Part shown: positions 44,637 through 55,899 of the stretch, in pieces
Position numbering within the stretch: position 1 is the stretch's first letter
Layout: every line of letters begins with the position of its first letter
Notes under the pieces: model-generated
The model's input: the letters and a program-made list of their open reading frames with translations, nothing else
Database searches by the model: none
Told to the model about the DNA's origin: nothing
Assembly (NCBI GenBank): GCA_021018995.1
Contig: CM037589.1
Coordinates: 8,943,001-9,007,000 of the forward strand
Reading direction: 5' to 3'
Source of the DNA: Chloranthus sessilifolius
Taxonomy: Eukaryota; Streptophyta; Magnoliopsida; Chloranthales; Chloranthaceae
DNA length: 64,000 nucleotides
Made by a program: the position numbers and the translations under genes

Positions 44637-46919
44637 TGTGATGACCCTACTTTTCCACACAAATTTTTAGGAAAGGTCGGGTCGCCAAATGACTATCCAG
44701 TTTCCCCTACACATGATGATAAGGAAATTGGAGCGTCTGATATCTTCTAAGGCATGCTCCCTCATACAAAATACTAAACATATATCACAAGGCACTATTT
44801 CGATTCCAATTCTATATATAACATAATCTAAATTGACAAAATAACCATCGGTGACGGCCGACCGTCACCTAAACAGTGGTTCCAAACTGTACACAGTTAT
44901 ACAGACTTAATTTCATAAACTTACTTACAAACCCCAAAATCTATCACCAACAAACTGAACTAACGAAAATAGTCTTCCGGTGGAAGCTCCTCCTCTACTT
45001 CTAACACATAATCAGTGTCCTCTAATTCAAGATCCTGATCTACACCTACACCTGTGACATAAATGTCGGGATGAGCTAACAGTCTACAGCTCAGTAGGAA
45101 AAATATCAACATTAACTCACATAGCATTAATTCGAAACATAGGTTTAATGACATTATCAACAACATTTATCATATTAAAACTAAATCAAACAATAATCTT
45201 TCGCATATAACTTCATATTCAAATAGAATTCAAAATCATTGATATTCAACATAGTGTTCAAACGAAATTCGGAAATTCATGTGACTTCGGTTTCTTTTCA
45301 TTTCTAACATCTTATATGTTATGTTTAGTTCATTAAATGATTTAAATTGCAACTTAAGTAACTTGAACACGGTTATAGCATTGTTGAGCCAAACTTCTGA
45401 TGGATGGTATAAACTGCCATACCGGTCCTTATGGGATTTTATTCACATAATCCGTAATCCTTAAATCAGTATACAATGCTTAAATCACATTCATGACATA
45501 TCACTAATATTCGGAATATAAAGATTTCATATTCATCAAATCAAAAATTCGGAAATCGATATTAAATTTCAATGATTCACTTCGGAGTTCGAGCATTCGA
45601 TGAAACATATAATTTCTATAGTTACTTTAAAATCAAATTCATGTTAATCGTATCACGTATCTATGTTTCAAAATTAAAATGAGAATTAAGTATTGAGTTT
45701 TCTCTACCTTAAGTTCGGTGCCTTTCAAAGCGATCCAAAGGTTCTTTTCTACCTCTCCCATTCTTAACCTAGATCACATTAAGACCGTACTACGGGTCAA
45801 AGACGACAAAATCAGATGGTTCGAGACTTCTCTAATTTTTTCCACAGACAAACCGAAGCAGCCAGAAATAAGGGAAATTGATCGATCGATTTTCAAATTG
45901 AATGATCAGTTTCCAATTCGATCGATCAATTTTCTAAAATCGATCGTTCGATTCCTTCAGAAAATCGGTACCTCAGCTGTCAGACTCGATCGATCGATTT
46001 CTAAAACCGATCATTCGATTTCAAACTCGATCGATTGATTTAAGAAAATCGATCGTTTGATTCCTTCAGAAATCCTGCATCTCTCAGTCCTATAAAAATC
46101 GATCGATCAATTTCCAAATCAATCGTTCGATTTTGACAAATTCTGTAACCCATTCGGACTCTTCTTCCTTGATCCATTTTTCATCAAAACTTACCCAACT
46201 TGAATCAAACTTTATCCATTCATAGTTCTAAACATAGATTAACTAACTATCATGTGATAACGCAAAAATGCTCACCTTTCTCGATCAATCTAATGGTCTA
46301 AGACAATTGTTGCAAAAAGAGGTTTTCGCTGTCGAATGACGGATTCTCACAACGATTGACTAGGAACGAAGCCTAAAACAAAGTTCCTCACCCTAATGCG
46401 TATTGATTCTGACCTTCCCGAAAACGAACGACACGTTCACGACGATTGGTTCACACTTGATCAAACCCACACTCTACTAAGCTTCTAGATCTAGTGGATG
46501 TTGGAGCACAAAGCTTCTCCATGGTTGGAATTCAAGAAAGACGAAGCTCGTGCGATGTTGATGTCGAATCCTTCGCAAAGGATGCAGAGCGATCTCACAA
46601 CGAAATCTCACGAGAGGGTTTATGGAGAAGAAGCTCTCTCTCTCTCTCTACAGTTCTCTTGCAAAACAAAACTCAAATGAACTAAATATCTAACTCTTAT
46701 CCTTTTAACTTAAAGTTTCCCTATTGGGTGTTCAGCGTGCACACCACAAGTCAGCACATGGTTCCTCATCTAAGGCCAAAATGACTTGCAACTTCACTTT
46801 TCGCACACATCTTACATTAATTAATATTCATTCTAAAATTTCAAGGCGGTATTGGTCGTCGTGCCAAACACGCACACGGGGTCGGTCATGTCCAGGTTCG
46901 GAATTTTTGAGACGTTACA
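44637..46919 (-). mobile_element. Second solo LTR (Tekay-related) inside the MULE
   Basis: On the minus strand it begins TGTAACGTCTCAAAAATTCC and ends GGGTCATCACA. The flanks CTAAT and CCAAA or CAAAT agree only partly, so the target duplication is uncertain. It interrupts a frame: the left flank reads QLATIVSTDLI and the right flank NHSQLAAILSQDPSPFE. It contains a palindrome array at 45878-46135. Confidence 0.75.
45878..46135. repeat. ATCGATCGAT palindrome array
   Basis: Units such as GATCGATCGATTT, AATTCGATCGATCAATT and AAATCGATCGTTCGATT recur at about 20-22 bp. Several cores are decayed (GATCGTTC, GATCATTC). It is the counterpart of the other LTR arrays with yet another flanking sequence (AAATCGATCGATTT type). 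Confidence 0.8.
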
Positions 46920-47392
46920 CCAAATCACTCTCAACTCGCCGCCATCCTCAGCCAAGACCCCTCTCCCTTCGAAACCCTCATCTCCCACCTCATGTCCACT
47001 TCCTAGGGTTTTTCCCAAAGGCGTCCATATCTCTCGTCTCCTCTCTCCAAGCTTGCAACAAAACTCTCTCTCTCTCTCTCTCAAGCTCTTTCTAGTCGAA
47101 GAGCAGCTAGCTCTGATGAGATCTCTTCGGAAAGAGGACTCAAAAGTGAACGTTGGAGTCGTTGAGATCTTTGCGAGCCACCGAAACGGGTGGCAATAAG
47201 AAGAGAAGAGGCTAATGCAGCAGATTGAAGCTTCTGCTGAAGAGATTGCACATCTGAAGACGAAGATCGAAGAGATCAAGAGGTCAGAGTCGAAGCTAAG
47301 GGCATGCGTCAAAAAATTGTAGAGGGAGGTGGAGGAGAGGGAGGAGATGATCAATTTCATGTCGAGGAAGAGAGAAGACGATGGTTTTTTAG
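46920..47392 (+). pseudogene. Captured host gene fragment encoding a coiled coil
   Basis: The first block reads NHSQLAAILSQDPSPFETLI then SHLMSTS and a stop at 47007-47009, possibly at an exon end. The second block (from about 47095) reads LVEEQLALMRSLRKEDSK, VEIFASHRNGWQ, stop, EEKRLMQQIEASAEEIAHLK, IEEIKRSESKLRACVKKL, stop, REVEEREEMINFMSRK. The latter is a strong heptad-like coiled coil, with two stops each one base from a sense codon. I do not recognise the parent gene. Its position between MULE TIRs fits Pack-MULE capture. A large antisense frame (46833-47552) is a shadow. Confidence 0.6.
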
Positions 47393-47778
47393 GTAGGGTT
47401 AGTGAATCGGAAACTGGAGAGGAGTTTCGAGGGTTAGTGAGTATACTGCAGATTTTTTGAGGTTTGGTAGTATGAGAGGTTCGCAGGGATTCGAACCGTT
47501 TGATAGTGTGCCGGACAGAGGAGATGAACCGACAGTTCTGTACGATCTGCATGAATCTGTAAATTGTATTAGACCATAGGGGTAAGATGGTCTTTGTGTC
47601 GTTCTCTTAATGTTCGTCTTATAATCTCTAACAGCCAATGCTGGCCAACTCAACGGTAGGGGTCATATGTTAATTAAACTTCAGTCAAAGGGGCGGAGAA
47701 TAAATATGAATAATACGGGTGGCTGAGTGCAATTTTGTAATAACACAAGGGGTTAAATGCAAAAATTCCTAAAAAATA

Positions 47779-47912
47779 CGATACATGCACCAAATTATCA
47801 ACAGCTAAACTAAGCGAAATGCAATCGAATGTAGGGATTTGGTGATGGTGGTGTAAGACGTCAACAGTCTAATGATTGTAATTTTTTTTATATTTTATTA
47901 TATATATATATA
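47779..47912. other. Short AT-rich stretch
   Basis: Nothing recognisable; it ends in a TATATATATA run that forms the left flank of the next element. Confidence 0.4.
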
Positions 47913-48179
47913 GAAAGGGGGAAAATGCATCCGGACACATAGCGCCTTTTTTTAAAGTGATGGGTGGCATGGGGCCCGCTTTACTAACTAAGATTAAACT
48001 TTTAAATATTTTAAAAGTTATATTTCCTTTCAACCGCCATTCTTGACTTTTTTAAAAGCCTTTTTAAAGTCTCTTTATGTTCTCTCTCATCTCTCTCTTT
48101 TTCTAAGAAAGTGTCAGACTTACTTTTTCAAGTATATTTTATTTAAAAAATATGAACACTTAGTAGTGAAGTGCTAGCG

Positions 48180-48545
48180 CCTCAACAACGAAGCGTTGAC
48201 ACCCCGACAGCGAGGACCTAGCACCCCGGCACCAAGGTGCCAGCGTGGAGCTGTCGGCGGCTCTCTATATCAAGGTGTTGGCACTTCGCTAAAAAAAAAA
48301 AATCGAGGTGTTGGCGCCTCATTTCAGGGGAGTTGGTGCTTTGATATATATTTATATAGGGGCGTTGGCGCTTCGATAATTTTTTTTAATTTCTTTTTAC
48401 ATCAAAGTGTCAGCACCTCGATATAGAGGCGCAGACGCCCCATTTTTTTTTTAGCGAAGCGCCAGTACCTCGATATAGAGGCGTCGGGGTGTCAGTACCT
48501 CGATATCGAGGTGTCGGCTCTTCGCTAGCGAGGTGCTAGCGCTAT
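48180..48545. repeat. GC-rich irregular repeats of the GAGGTGTCGGCGCTTCG type
   Basis: Variants of AGGTGYYGGCGCYTCG and TCGATATAGAGGCG recur in both orientations (AGCGCCAGTACCTCGATATA and CGAGGTGTCGGCTCTTCGCT), mixed with short T or A tracts. Units vary in spacing, so it is not a classical satellite. Its composition contrasts sharply with the arms. Confidence 0.75.
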
Positions 48546-48580
48546 ACTACTGGGCGCTCATATTTTTTAAGTGAAATATA

Positions 48581-48745
48581 TACTACAAAAAATAAGATTA
48601 TTAGCGGCAGCCATAAACTATTGCTATTAACAAAAAAATTGCCGCTAATACCCTTACCGCTAATAGTCTTAATAGTTTTTTTGTTAATAGCGATACTTTT
48701 TTACTACAAAAAATTGTCGCTAATAGTCTTATTTTTTTTGTAGTG
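48581..48745. mobile_element. CACTA-type MITE, copy 2 (165 bp)
   Basis: The ends TACTACAAAAAATAAGATTA (first base changed) and its inverse ending TTTTTGTAGTG match 32246-32410, with the same total length. The 3-bp repeat ATA flanks it (48578-48580 and 48746-48748). The interior has TAATAGCGGCAG and its inverse. Confidence 0.85.
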
Positions 48746-49179
48746 ATACCTGAAAAAGTAACTCTCACAGTTTCTTGAGAAAGTGGAGAGAAGAAATAAA
48801 AAAGAGACTTTAAAAAAGTCAAGAATGACGGTTGGAAGTGTATTTAACTTTTAAAATATTTTAAAAGTATAACCTTAGTGAGTAAAGTGGTTCTCATATC
48901 ACCTATCACTTCACAAAAAGAGTGTTACGTGTCGTACCCATATCAATTGGCATGGAGATATCTCTATGCCCGAACACATATCCCTGGCCCTATATATATA
49001 TAACTTAGGGTATCTCAAGCTTACACTTAGACTAATCTTCTAAGGAATAAGCCCTACCATTCCACAAGTATTTTGTAGATCATACTCCTAACGATGCATC
49101 TTGTTATCGAAAAAGAGGAGGCACTATATGAACTCACGACCTTGAAAAGCAAACCCAAGTCGAAAACCACTTTCACAAC

Positions 49180-49401
49180 CCTTTGGTGGGCATGATTATC
49201 AATTTGTTTGGAGATGTGTTGGTGATAGAGATTGTAATGAGGCGAAAGCCAAAGAGGTTGTGATTGTGGTGGTGGTGGTGGTTACGAAGGCAGTGATGGT
49301 GGTGGTAGTCTTGATGGTGATGGGATCACTAAGGAGGTGGTGATGGTCGTGGTGGTAGGGGTAGTAGTGGTTGTAGTGGTTGTAGTGGTAAGGTGGAGGG
49401 A
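49180..49401. repeat. GGT-rich imperfect repeat
   Basis: Degenerate (GGT)n/(GGTGAT)n sequence, continuing after the solo LTR at 52081-52140 (AGGGAGGTTGTGGAGGGAG, GGTGGTGGGGTAG). It could derive from a Gly-rich coding region, but stops and length variation prevent any call. Confidence 0.6.
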
Positions 49402-52080
49402 TGTAACGATCCTAAAATTCTGAACAAGAACCTAACTGTTTCGATATGCGTGTCCAGCAATCGAGACAGATTTTAAATTTTAAATTTTATATTATTAGAA
49501 ATAATATTAAGCTGTAGTTAGGGGAATTCACGTGTGAATTCTCACTTTAATTCGAGTCTTGAAAGACGTTGATGCGGCATGATACGCCGTGGAAACTACG
49601 TAAGTGCTCCACACCGGAGCTTAAGTTTAAGGAAAACAGAAATATCTGTGATATTTCTGTTTCTTAGTTTATAAGGGAAGGAAGAGGGTTGGAATGGTTA
49701 CTTTACATCTTCTCTTTCTTCTCTTCCCTGAAAGATCTGCAACTAGGTAATAGGTTTGAGTGGGTTCTTTGAGAAAACGGGATTGGGAATACCCTAGATC
49801 ATATATTTGTCTGACGTAGAGTGTGGAGGGGTCAGATACAACGCTCCATATTGAGTCTGGGAATGTATGCTGATGCTGTGTGTTGAAGTGGAGCTGAGCT
49901 TCTGCTTATCCGAGTTGTTGCGACAAAAACTCTGAAAGTCGAATCCGAAACCCTCCGGATCGTGTTTGCCGAGACTCCGAAAGGACCCGATTAGAGGTGA
50001 GCATTTACACTTGAGAAGGGTAAAATTAAGGCCTCTAATATGTGTGTATAGGTGTGTGTGTGTGTGAGGTGGTTAGAAACCATTAATGAAAAAGAGGTTA
50101 AAATAGGTTAAATGGGAGACCTCCATTAATGACAAAGAGCTGTCATTATTGACCGATCAATACTGAATTGATCGATCAGTGAGAGGCATTGATCGATCAA
50201 TAAGGGCATTGATCGATCAATTCGTATAAGTCTTAAATGAGAACAGTGGAGGCATCTGTCTAGAAGTTCTGTGCCCGAGAGGTATTGATCGATCAATTAT
50301 AAGGATTGATCGATCATAAAAAGAATGATCGATCAATGGCAAGGATTGATCGATCAATAAGGGTGGTGATCAATCACTGGCATGAATTGATCGATCAATA
50401 AGGGAATTGATCAATCAATCTATATAAAATAAGAATGAGAATAGGAAGAGGAAAATTTAAAAATTTAGGTTGGTGATCGATCAATGAGGTCATTGATCGA
50501 TCAATGAGACAGATTGATCGTTCAACTACGCTGGTGATTGATCAATTTTCTTCTGTCAAGTGTGAAGAGTAAGGAGCTATTGATCGATCAATTGAAGCAT
50601 TGATCGATCAATGAGAGTAGGTGATCGATCAATAGAGGCTATTGATCGATTAATTAGCCTTGTTACCTGTGAGTATTTGGAGGGGATTGATCGATCAATG
50701 AGGTCATTGATCGATCAAGGAGGAGGATTGATCGATCAATCAAGGTATTGATTGATCAATCACCCCTGTTTTTGACCTGTATGGAATTTATAAATTTAAA
50801 GCTGCTGGACATAGTGCCCGCTAATGGTCTGACATACCTGACACCTAGTGAACTATATTTATGGTATAGGATCAGACCTTGATGTTCAGAAAAGCTTTGG
50901 ATTTGCTTAGAAAGGTCTGACCTGAGGTAGGGGAATTCAACTGAAATTGAATTTATTCTTGATCTCATGGATTCCAAATGTTCTGCATTCGACTGCATAG
51001 TCTGATTTTACTTTTCAATCATATTTAGCATATGTGTGAAAACTCTATTATATCTTACTCCTGCTATCTGACACCTATCACCTGTCACCTGATTTCCGTT
51101 ATGCATAATATGTCTTCATGTGATTTGAGGTTTAATAATCTGACGAATCTCACCGACTCGGCAGTATATTCGTGTCTGGCACAATCATGCATCTGCTTGA
51201 AAATCTTCGACACAATTGCACTCCATAGTTGAGGTATTATTGCATTCCTGAAATTGTTCATGTGAACGACGATGGTCGGGATTACCCATCGGACCAAATA
51301 TGGCTACCACGTGCTATACTCACGGGAGTTACTTAAGTTTACTATTCTAAGTCATTAAACACTGTATACATAACATTCTGAAAACTCTAATAAGTTCTGC
51401 CTGCTTGATAAATTCTGCATATCTGAAATAACTACTTGCATCTGTTCAATTCTGTCAATATCTTATGCAACCATATTTTACAATTAAGATGCAATTTTAG
51501 CTGAAATTCTTCTACTGAGCTTAGATAGTTAGCTCACCCTATTTTCTATAATAATTATAGGTTCCGAGGCTAAAGCTCTCTGCACCGAGAGCGATCCCGA
51601 TTACCAGCCTGATCCAGAGGAGGAGGATACTGATACCGCAGCTGACAAGTTCTATTAGCTATCTGGGTACTAGTTTGTCGTTTATTTTGAAGATTTTTGT
51701 ATGATACTCTCGATTATTGTGTGTCTGGTGGCCACTTTCTGTATTTACTTTCTATATATGTTTTTACTTGTATTATTATACATTCTATATGAACCACTAT
51801 CAGAAACCATTGTTTAGGTGATGGATGTCTATCACCAGTAGTTCTTTTTTGTTCCTTTTTGAGGATGTATATTCTTTTGATATATATATATATATATATA
51901 TGCATTATTTATTTCTTCTCTATTTTAAAGTCATATATGATGACTCAATCTACCACTATTGGACAGTGTCTGCTCTGATTTTCGTTAGACGAGCATACAC
52001 TCTGTGATTTATCTCGGGGATCATCCAGAGCATGATCCTGATGGCACGGATTTTCGAGCGCGAAAATCTGAGCTATCACA
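49402..52080 (+). mobile_element. Solo LTR of a Tekay-like family
   Basis: It starts TGTAACGATCC and ends GAGCTATCACA, 2679 bp, with the perfect 5-bp duplication AGGGA on both sides (49397-49401 and 52081-52085). Order and wording match the Tekay LTRs (TAGATAGTTAGCTCACCCT near 51520, GTGTCTGGTGGCCAC near 51720) but it is clearly diverged, so it belongs to a sister family. It contains the array 50150-50760 and a (TA)n run at about 51880-51902. Confidence 0.95.
50150..50760. repeat. GATCGATC palindrome array, ATTGATCGATCAAT type
   Basis: Most units are the 14-bp palindrome ATTGATCGATCAAT, spaced about 19-22 bp within clusters. Clusters are separated by GAGAACAGTGGAGG-like ordinary sequence. 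The spacers differ from those of 8384-9215, though the LTR position is equivalent. Confidence 0.9.
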
Positions 52081-52601
52081 AGGGAGGTTGTGGAGGGAGA
52101 GTGATCGTTGTCATGGTGGTGGGGTAGTCGTGTGGTGCGAGGTTAAGTTTTATATTAATGATGAATTTGTCTTAAATTTTGATGATAAAAAAACTCCATC
52201 GATTTTGGTGAAAAGAAAAAATCATAATTCTGGCCAAAGAGGTGTTGGCCCAGATGCTACACTCCCTCCAATTCTCATCCTTAGCATTGTTTTCCACCTT
52301 TATCAAAATGATATCATACATTTTAATCCAAAGATCCAAACGGGCCTCATAATCACTATTTCTTCAAAGGTAATAACTATATTTCATTAGTTTGATCGAT
52401 TAAGAGAAGAAGTGGAATGGAGCACGTAGTTAGAGACCGCGCATTTTAATAGAATTGGACAAGTCTACAATGGGTGTCGACCCATCATGTTCACTGAAGA
52501 TGTTCAGACGTCTGTGTGACTGCATGATATGCACAGACTTCCATGCAATTCATGCAGTCCCACATAACTCATGATGGGCGGATACTCATTGTAGACTAAC
52601 T

Positions 52602-52823
52602 CATTTTCAAAATTTAAGGGACTTTTAAGTTCTAATAAGCCATTGATTTCTAGTCTAAAACTTGAACGATGCAAAGGAATATATCACCAACTCATTTTTT
52701 TCTTTTTTTCTTCATTTTCAAAATTTAAGGGACTTTTAAGTTCTAATAAGCCATTGATTTCTAGTCTAAAACTTGAACGATGCAAAGGAATATATCACCA
52801 ACTCATTTTTTTCTTTTTTTCTT
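52602..52823. repeat. Tandem duplication, 111-bp period
   Basis: The block CATTTTCAAAATTTAAGGGA to CACCAACTCATTTTTTTCTT is present twice, almost without differences, so it is recent. The open frame across it is repetitive and not called. Confidence 0.9.
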
Positions 52824-52939
52824 TATTTCTCTTCCATTTTGCAAGAATATGTTATGCGGGCCAAACTTGTCGAATGCGGGCCTTCTCATTTTGAAAAACG
52901 GTTGTTGGTGCGCACATAAAGATGGAGAAGGGTTTAGGG

Positions 52940-53280
52940 AATCCACATGGGGTGCTTAACACCATGGTAGTTGAAGTTGAGAATAAATCGGCTTCGAAAA
53001 AATCTGAAAAAATCCGCTAAAATTTATCAAATTGGGGAACTCAAAATTCATAAAATTAAAAAGAAAACGCATAAAAATATATTAATCAAAATTAAAAAAT
53101 TTATAAAAAATTTGATAAATTCATAAATAATTCTTTGCCAATAATTCTTGAAATTCATAATATTTTGACAAAATTGCAAAGAATTATAATTTTATTCACT
53201 TTTCAAGATATAGCGAATTATTTGTGACTTTTTTGGAAAATTTTGGAGAATTTGGTCCCTATGCTCAATGCGCTTAACTT
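52940..53280. other. AT-rich stretch with AAATT words
   Basis: Repeated AAATTCATAAA and GAAAATTTTGG words in both orientations resemble the interior of the 41031 element, but I could not define ends. No gene. Confidence 0.4.
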
Positions 53281-53477
53281 TACCTATCAATCATTGTGGA
53301 CGTACCCTGACCCACCCAAACCATCCAATTGATAAGACTCCTCTCGATCAGACGAAAAACAAAGATTGAAAAAGAAATAAATAATGGCGCACAACGAGTT
53401 GTAAGGAGATTATTTCATAGCGCCCACCTGATAGATAGCTTGGAACTATGCTTGGAACTATACAAGTCACTAAGTTA

Positions 53478-54412
53478 TTAATTTATAGGGCACTTTATAA
53501 AAATATGATTTTAAAACGTTCAAGATATTATACAAGACCCAAACGTTTAGCAAAAAGGGCTTTCATTATTTCTGAAAGTATGACTGGCTGGGAGATACAA
53601 AGGTTGGGTCTCACGTTTGAATGGCTGGGAGATACAAAGGTTGGGTCTCACGTTTGAATGGCTGGGAGATACAAAGGTTGGGTCTCACGTGTAAACTAAG
53701 TTTGCATATAAATTTATATTTCAGCCCTTCTTCTAAAATGATGTCAGACAGCCGGCATCGGAACTGATCGGCGATGAGCTACTTTTGATCGGAAGGCTCT
53801 TCCAATCATCTCTGCCTTCTGAATCTAAGCCAAAAGGAGGCTGCAATGTGTTGTTTCAAAGCCCCAATCCTTCATCTTCTTCATTAAGCTGAAACCCTAA
53901 ACCTCTCACAGAGGTTATCCCTAGCTTCAGATCCTAACTAAAACCCCACAGTTAGGATCGAAATGGTCTAAAACACTAATCTCCCAACTAAATCGAAGCT
54001 TTCTGTAGTTGTTCCATACCTCTATAACCTCATCTTCCTCAAGTCAAAACCCTAAAATCCACTGGTTGTTCTTCCTTGCTCAGCTGGAGACTCTTAGATC
54101 TTTTTAGATCCCGACATGGTCGGAATCTTGCACCATGGTTTCTGCTCCATGAATTTCTGTTCACGAATTAGTTGCAGTGGAAATTGAAGAAGGGCGAATC
54201 ATTTGCAGTCGAAATCAAGGCCAACGAAGAAGAAGGGCTGAAACGTAAATTCACGTGCAAACTAAGTTTGCACGTAGGGCCCAACCTTTGTATCTCACAT
54301 CTATTCAAACTTTCAAAAACCATGAAAGCCCTTTTTGCCAAAATGTTTGGGTCTTGTATAATAGCCTAAAACATTTCAAAAATAGGGTTTTTTTTTTAAT
54401 TTTCCCTAATTT
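53478..54412. mobile_element. Foldback TIR element (MULE-like)
   Basis: The left arm (53510-53722) has TTATACAAGACCCAAACG, GCAAAAAGGGCTTTCAT, GAGATACAAAGGTTGGG and AACTAAGTTTGCA. All are inverted in the right arm at 54245-54412. The left arm has a threefold 37-bp expansion (53586-53693). The interior (53730-54240) has CT-rich, exon-like sequence of unknown origin. The right-arm frame at 54172-54369 is not a recognised protein. Confidence 0.65.
53586..53693. repeat. 37-bp tandem repeat, about three copies
   Basis: Unit GGCTGGGAGATACAAAGGTT followed by GGGTCTCACGTTTGAAT, nearly identical copies, within the left arm of the foldback element. The right arm has only one unit. Confidence 0.95.
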
Positions 54413-54429
54413 ATAATAGCCTAAATTAG

Positions 54430-54670
54430 GGATAATTAGAGAAACATGCCTCAAAAATAAACTTTTTAGCAAAAAGAACTAGACCTCAAACGTTTTAGAA
54501 AAATGTTGCTTTCATGGATTTTGGAACTTCAGAAAATCGTAAAAAATATGTGCCTTCACGATTTTTTGAAGTCCCATAATCCGTGAAAGTACCGTTTTTC
54601 TAAAACGTTTGAGGTCTGATTTTTTTTGCTAAAAAGTTTGTTTTTGAGGCATTGTTTTCTAAAGTGGCCT
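54430..54670. mobile_element. Short foldback MITE
   Basis: The left half ATGCCTCAAAAATAAACTTT, AGCAAAAAGAACTAGACCTC and CAAACGTTTTAGAAAAATG is inverted in the right half with few changes, giving a near-complete hairpin. The motif CAAACGTTTTAG...GCTTTCAT resembles the adjacent foldback element arms, so the two may be related. Ends are approximate. Confidence 0.65.
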
Positions 54671-54679
54671 AGAAATTAA

Positions 54680-55739
54680 TAGGGGTGAGTGCAAGTAAAA
54701 AAACGGCGCAAGTAATCCATTTAAAATCATTCTAAAAGATTTAAAGATGGTGCAAGTTATAAGCTTCGATTTTGGTTTTGGTTAACTAAGCTTCTCACTC
54801 CCGAACCTAATTGATTCGATTTTGGGTTCAATTGCTTTGGTTTGGTTTTGTTCCGTTTGGTATTTTGTTTAGTAGCTCCCATTTTTTTCAAAGTGAGGTG
54901 CAATCATGTAAAATAATGTTCACTTTATTTTCTCTTTTGTTAAATTTTTGTGTAAGTGGGGTGCAATCACATATTGATTGTGCAATGATTAAAATGGTGC
55001 AAGGACTTATATATGAGGTGCAAGTATTGGTGCCATTTTTCATATTTTTAAAAAGATTTAATTAAAGCATAACAATCGGATGGTCAAAATCCTCTAATAG
55101 AGGTTTTATTTGTTTATTTATTCTTTATTTCAATTTTTTCAGGGGTATGGGGAGGGGGCTTAGACAAGTGCCAAGCATGAGCTGTTTGTTAACCTACTTT
55201 GATCGATCAAACATGTGTGCGGTCAGAACCGGCCCTAGGGGATGTTAAATGAGGCGGCGGACACAAGCCCCCAAACCGTTTAGGCCTCCGATCCACAAGA
55301 CACACATTGCCGATAAAATGATCTGATCGTTTGATAGGTGCACCGTGATCTGAAGATCTATTGTGTAGAAAATTAGGACAAAAAGTGATCTCCATCGTCT
55401 GATTCATGGCAGTCAACAATTTTAATGGTGGAAATGTGTGTTCTCTTCACAGGAAAACGGGTGCAAAGAAGCCACCAAAAGGGTTGTTCGCACTTATTTT
55501 CGAACTATTCCCTGCTACAATATTCCATGACTAATTTGTGGAGAGATTTCTCTCACAAAAGGCTATCCAGTTGTATATTTAAACAAACTCATGTATGGTG
55601 TATAGGCTCTAGTAAAATTAATTAAAAGGAAAACCTTTTACAAAAAAAGGTTTTAACAAAAAACCTATGTGCACAAATCACTTATTCAACTACTAAAGTG
55701 GTTTACTAAGATATGTAGAGAAATAACATTTTTAATCGA
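54680..55739. other. Intergenic stretch with a dispersed repeat copy
   Basis: About 55325-55430 (GGTGCACCGTGATCTGAAGA to CATCGTCTGATTCATGGC) is a copy of the repeat also at 33318 and 59640. The rest shows no gene or element. Confidence 0.5.
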
Positions 55740-55769
55740 CTAGTAAAAGTACATGTGCAAATGCACGTG
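55740..55769 (-). other. Helitron 3' terminus (hairpin plus CTAG)
   Basis: Read on the minus strand, CACGTGCATTTGCACATG forms a stem with a two-base loop and one G-T pair. ACTTTTA and the terminal CTAG follow, and the host base after it is T. Helitron 3' ends need exactly a short hairpin 10-12 bases before CTRR. Confidence 0.75.
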
Positions 55770-55899
55770 GACATTAGGACTTTTAAATGATTGAACTTGA
55801 TAAAAAATATATAACTTGTATTGTCAATATAGAACATGAAAAAAAAAAAAAAAAACTAACAAATAAGTATGACCTAAAAAATTCAATTAAATCGAAAAT

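Larger units (their letters stand above)
41503..47769. mobile_element. Mutator-like element (MULE) split by two solo LTRs
   Basis: Exact 9-bp direct repeats TAAAAAATA flank it at 41494-41502 and 47770-47778. The inverted ends start GGAATTTTTGCATTT and continue through TGTGTTATTAC, AAATTGCACTCAGCC, TATTATTCATATTTATTCTC, TTTGACTGAAGTTTAATTAA and CATATGACYCC, about 120-135 bp in total. The left arm is itself split by the LTR at 41556-43976. Removing both LTRs leaves about 1.55 kb, with no transposase but with host-like coding sequence, so it is a Pack-MULE-type non-autonomous element. The 9-bp duplication and long TIRs are diagnostic of MULEs. Confidence 0.9.
47913..48990. mobile_element. Foldback TIR element with GC-rich interior
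   Basis: The left arm (47955-48130: AAGTGATGGGTGGCAT, GCTTTACTAACTAAG, TTTTAAATATTTTAAAAGTT, CAACCGCCATTCTTGACTTT) is inverted in the right arm (48770-48945). Both outer borders abut TATATATATA. The AT-rich arms enclose a GC-rich repeated interior at 48180-48545, and a CACTA MITE has inserted in the right half. No coding sequence is seen. It is MULE-like in arm length, but no exact target duplication can be fixed within (TA)n. Confidence 0.75.

Noticed and set aside
46833-47552. 239-residue minus-strand frame
   Set aside because: It runs antisense to the captured coiled-coil fragment and across the LTR boundary. Ser-rich translation is a by-product of the CT-rich strand.
49180-49401. Glycine-rich protein gene
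   Set aside because: The GGT-rich run would translate to Gly or Val in some frames but has no stable open frame or start. It is more simply an imperfect simple repeat.
54172-54369. 65-residue frame as a small gene
   Set aside because: It spans the interior and inverted arm of a foldback element and ends in the terminal repeat.
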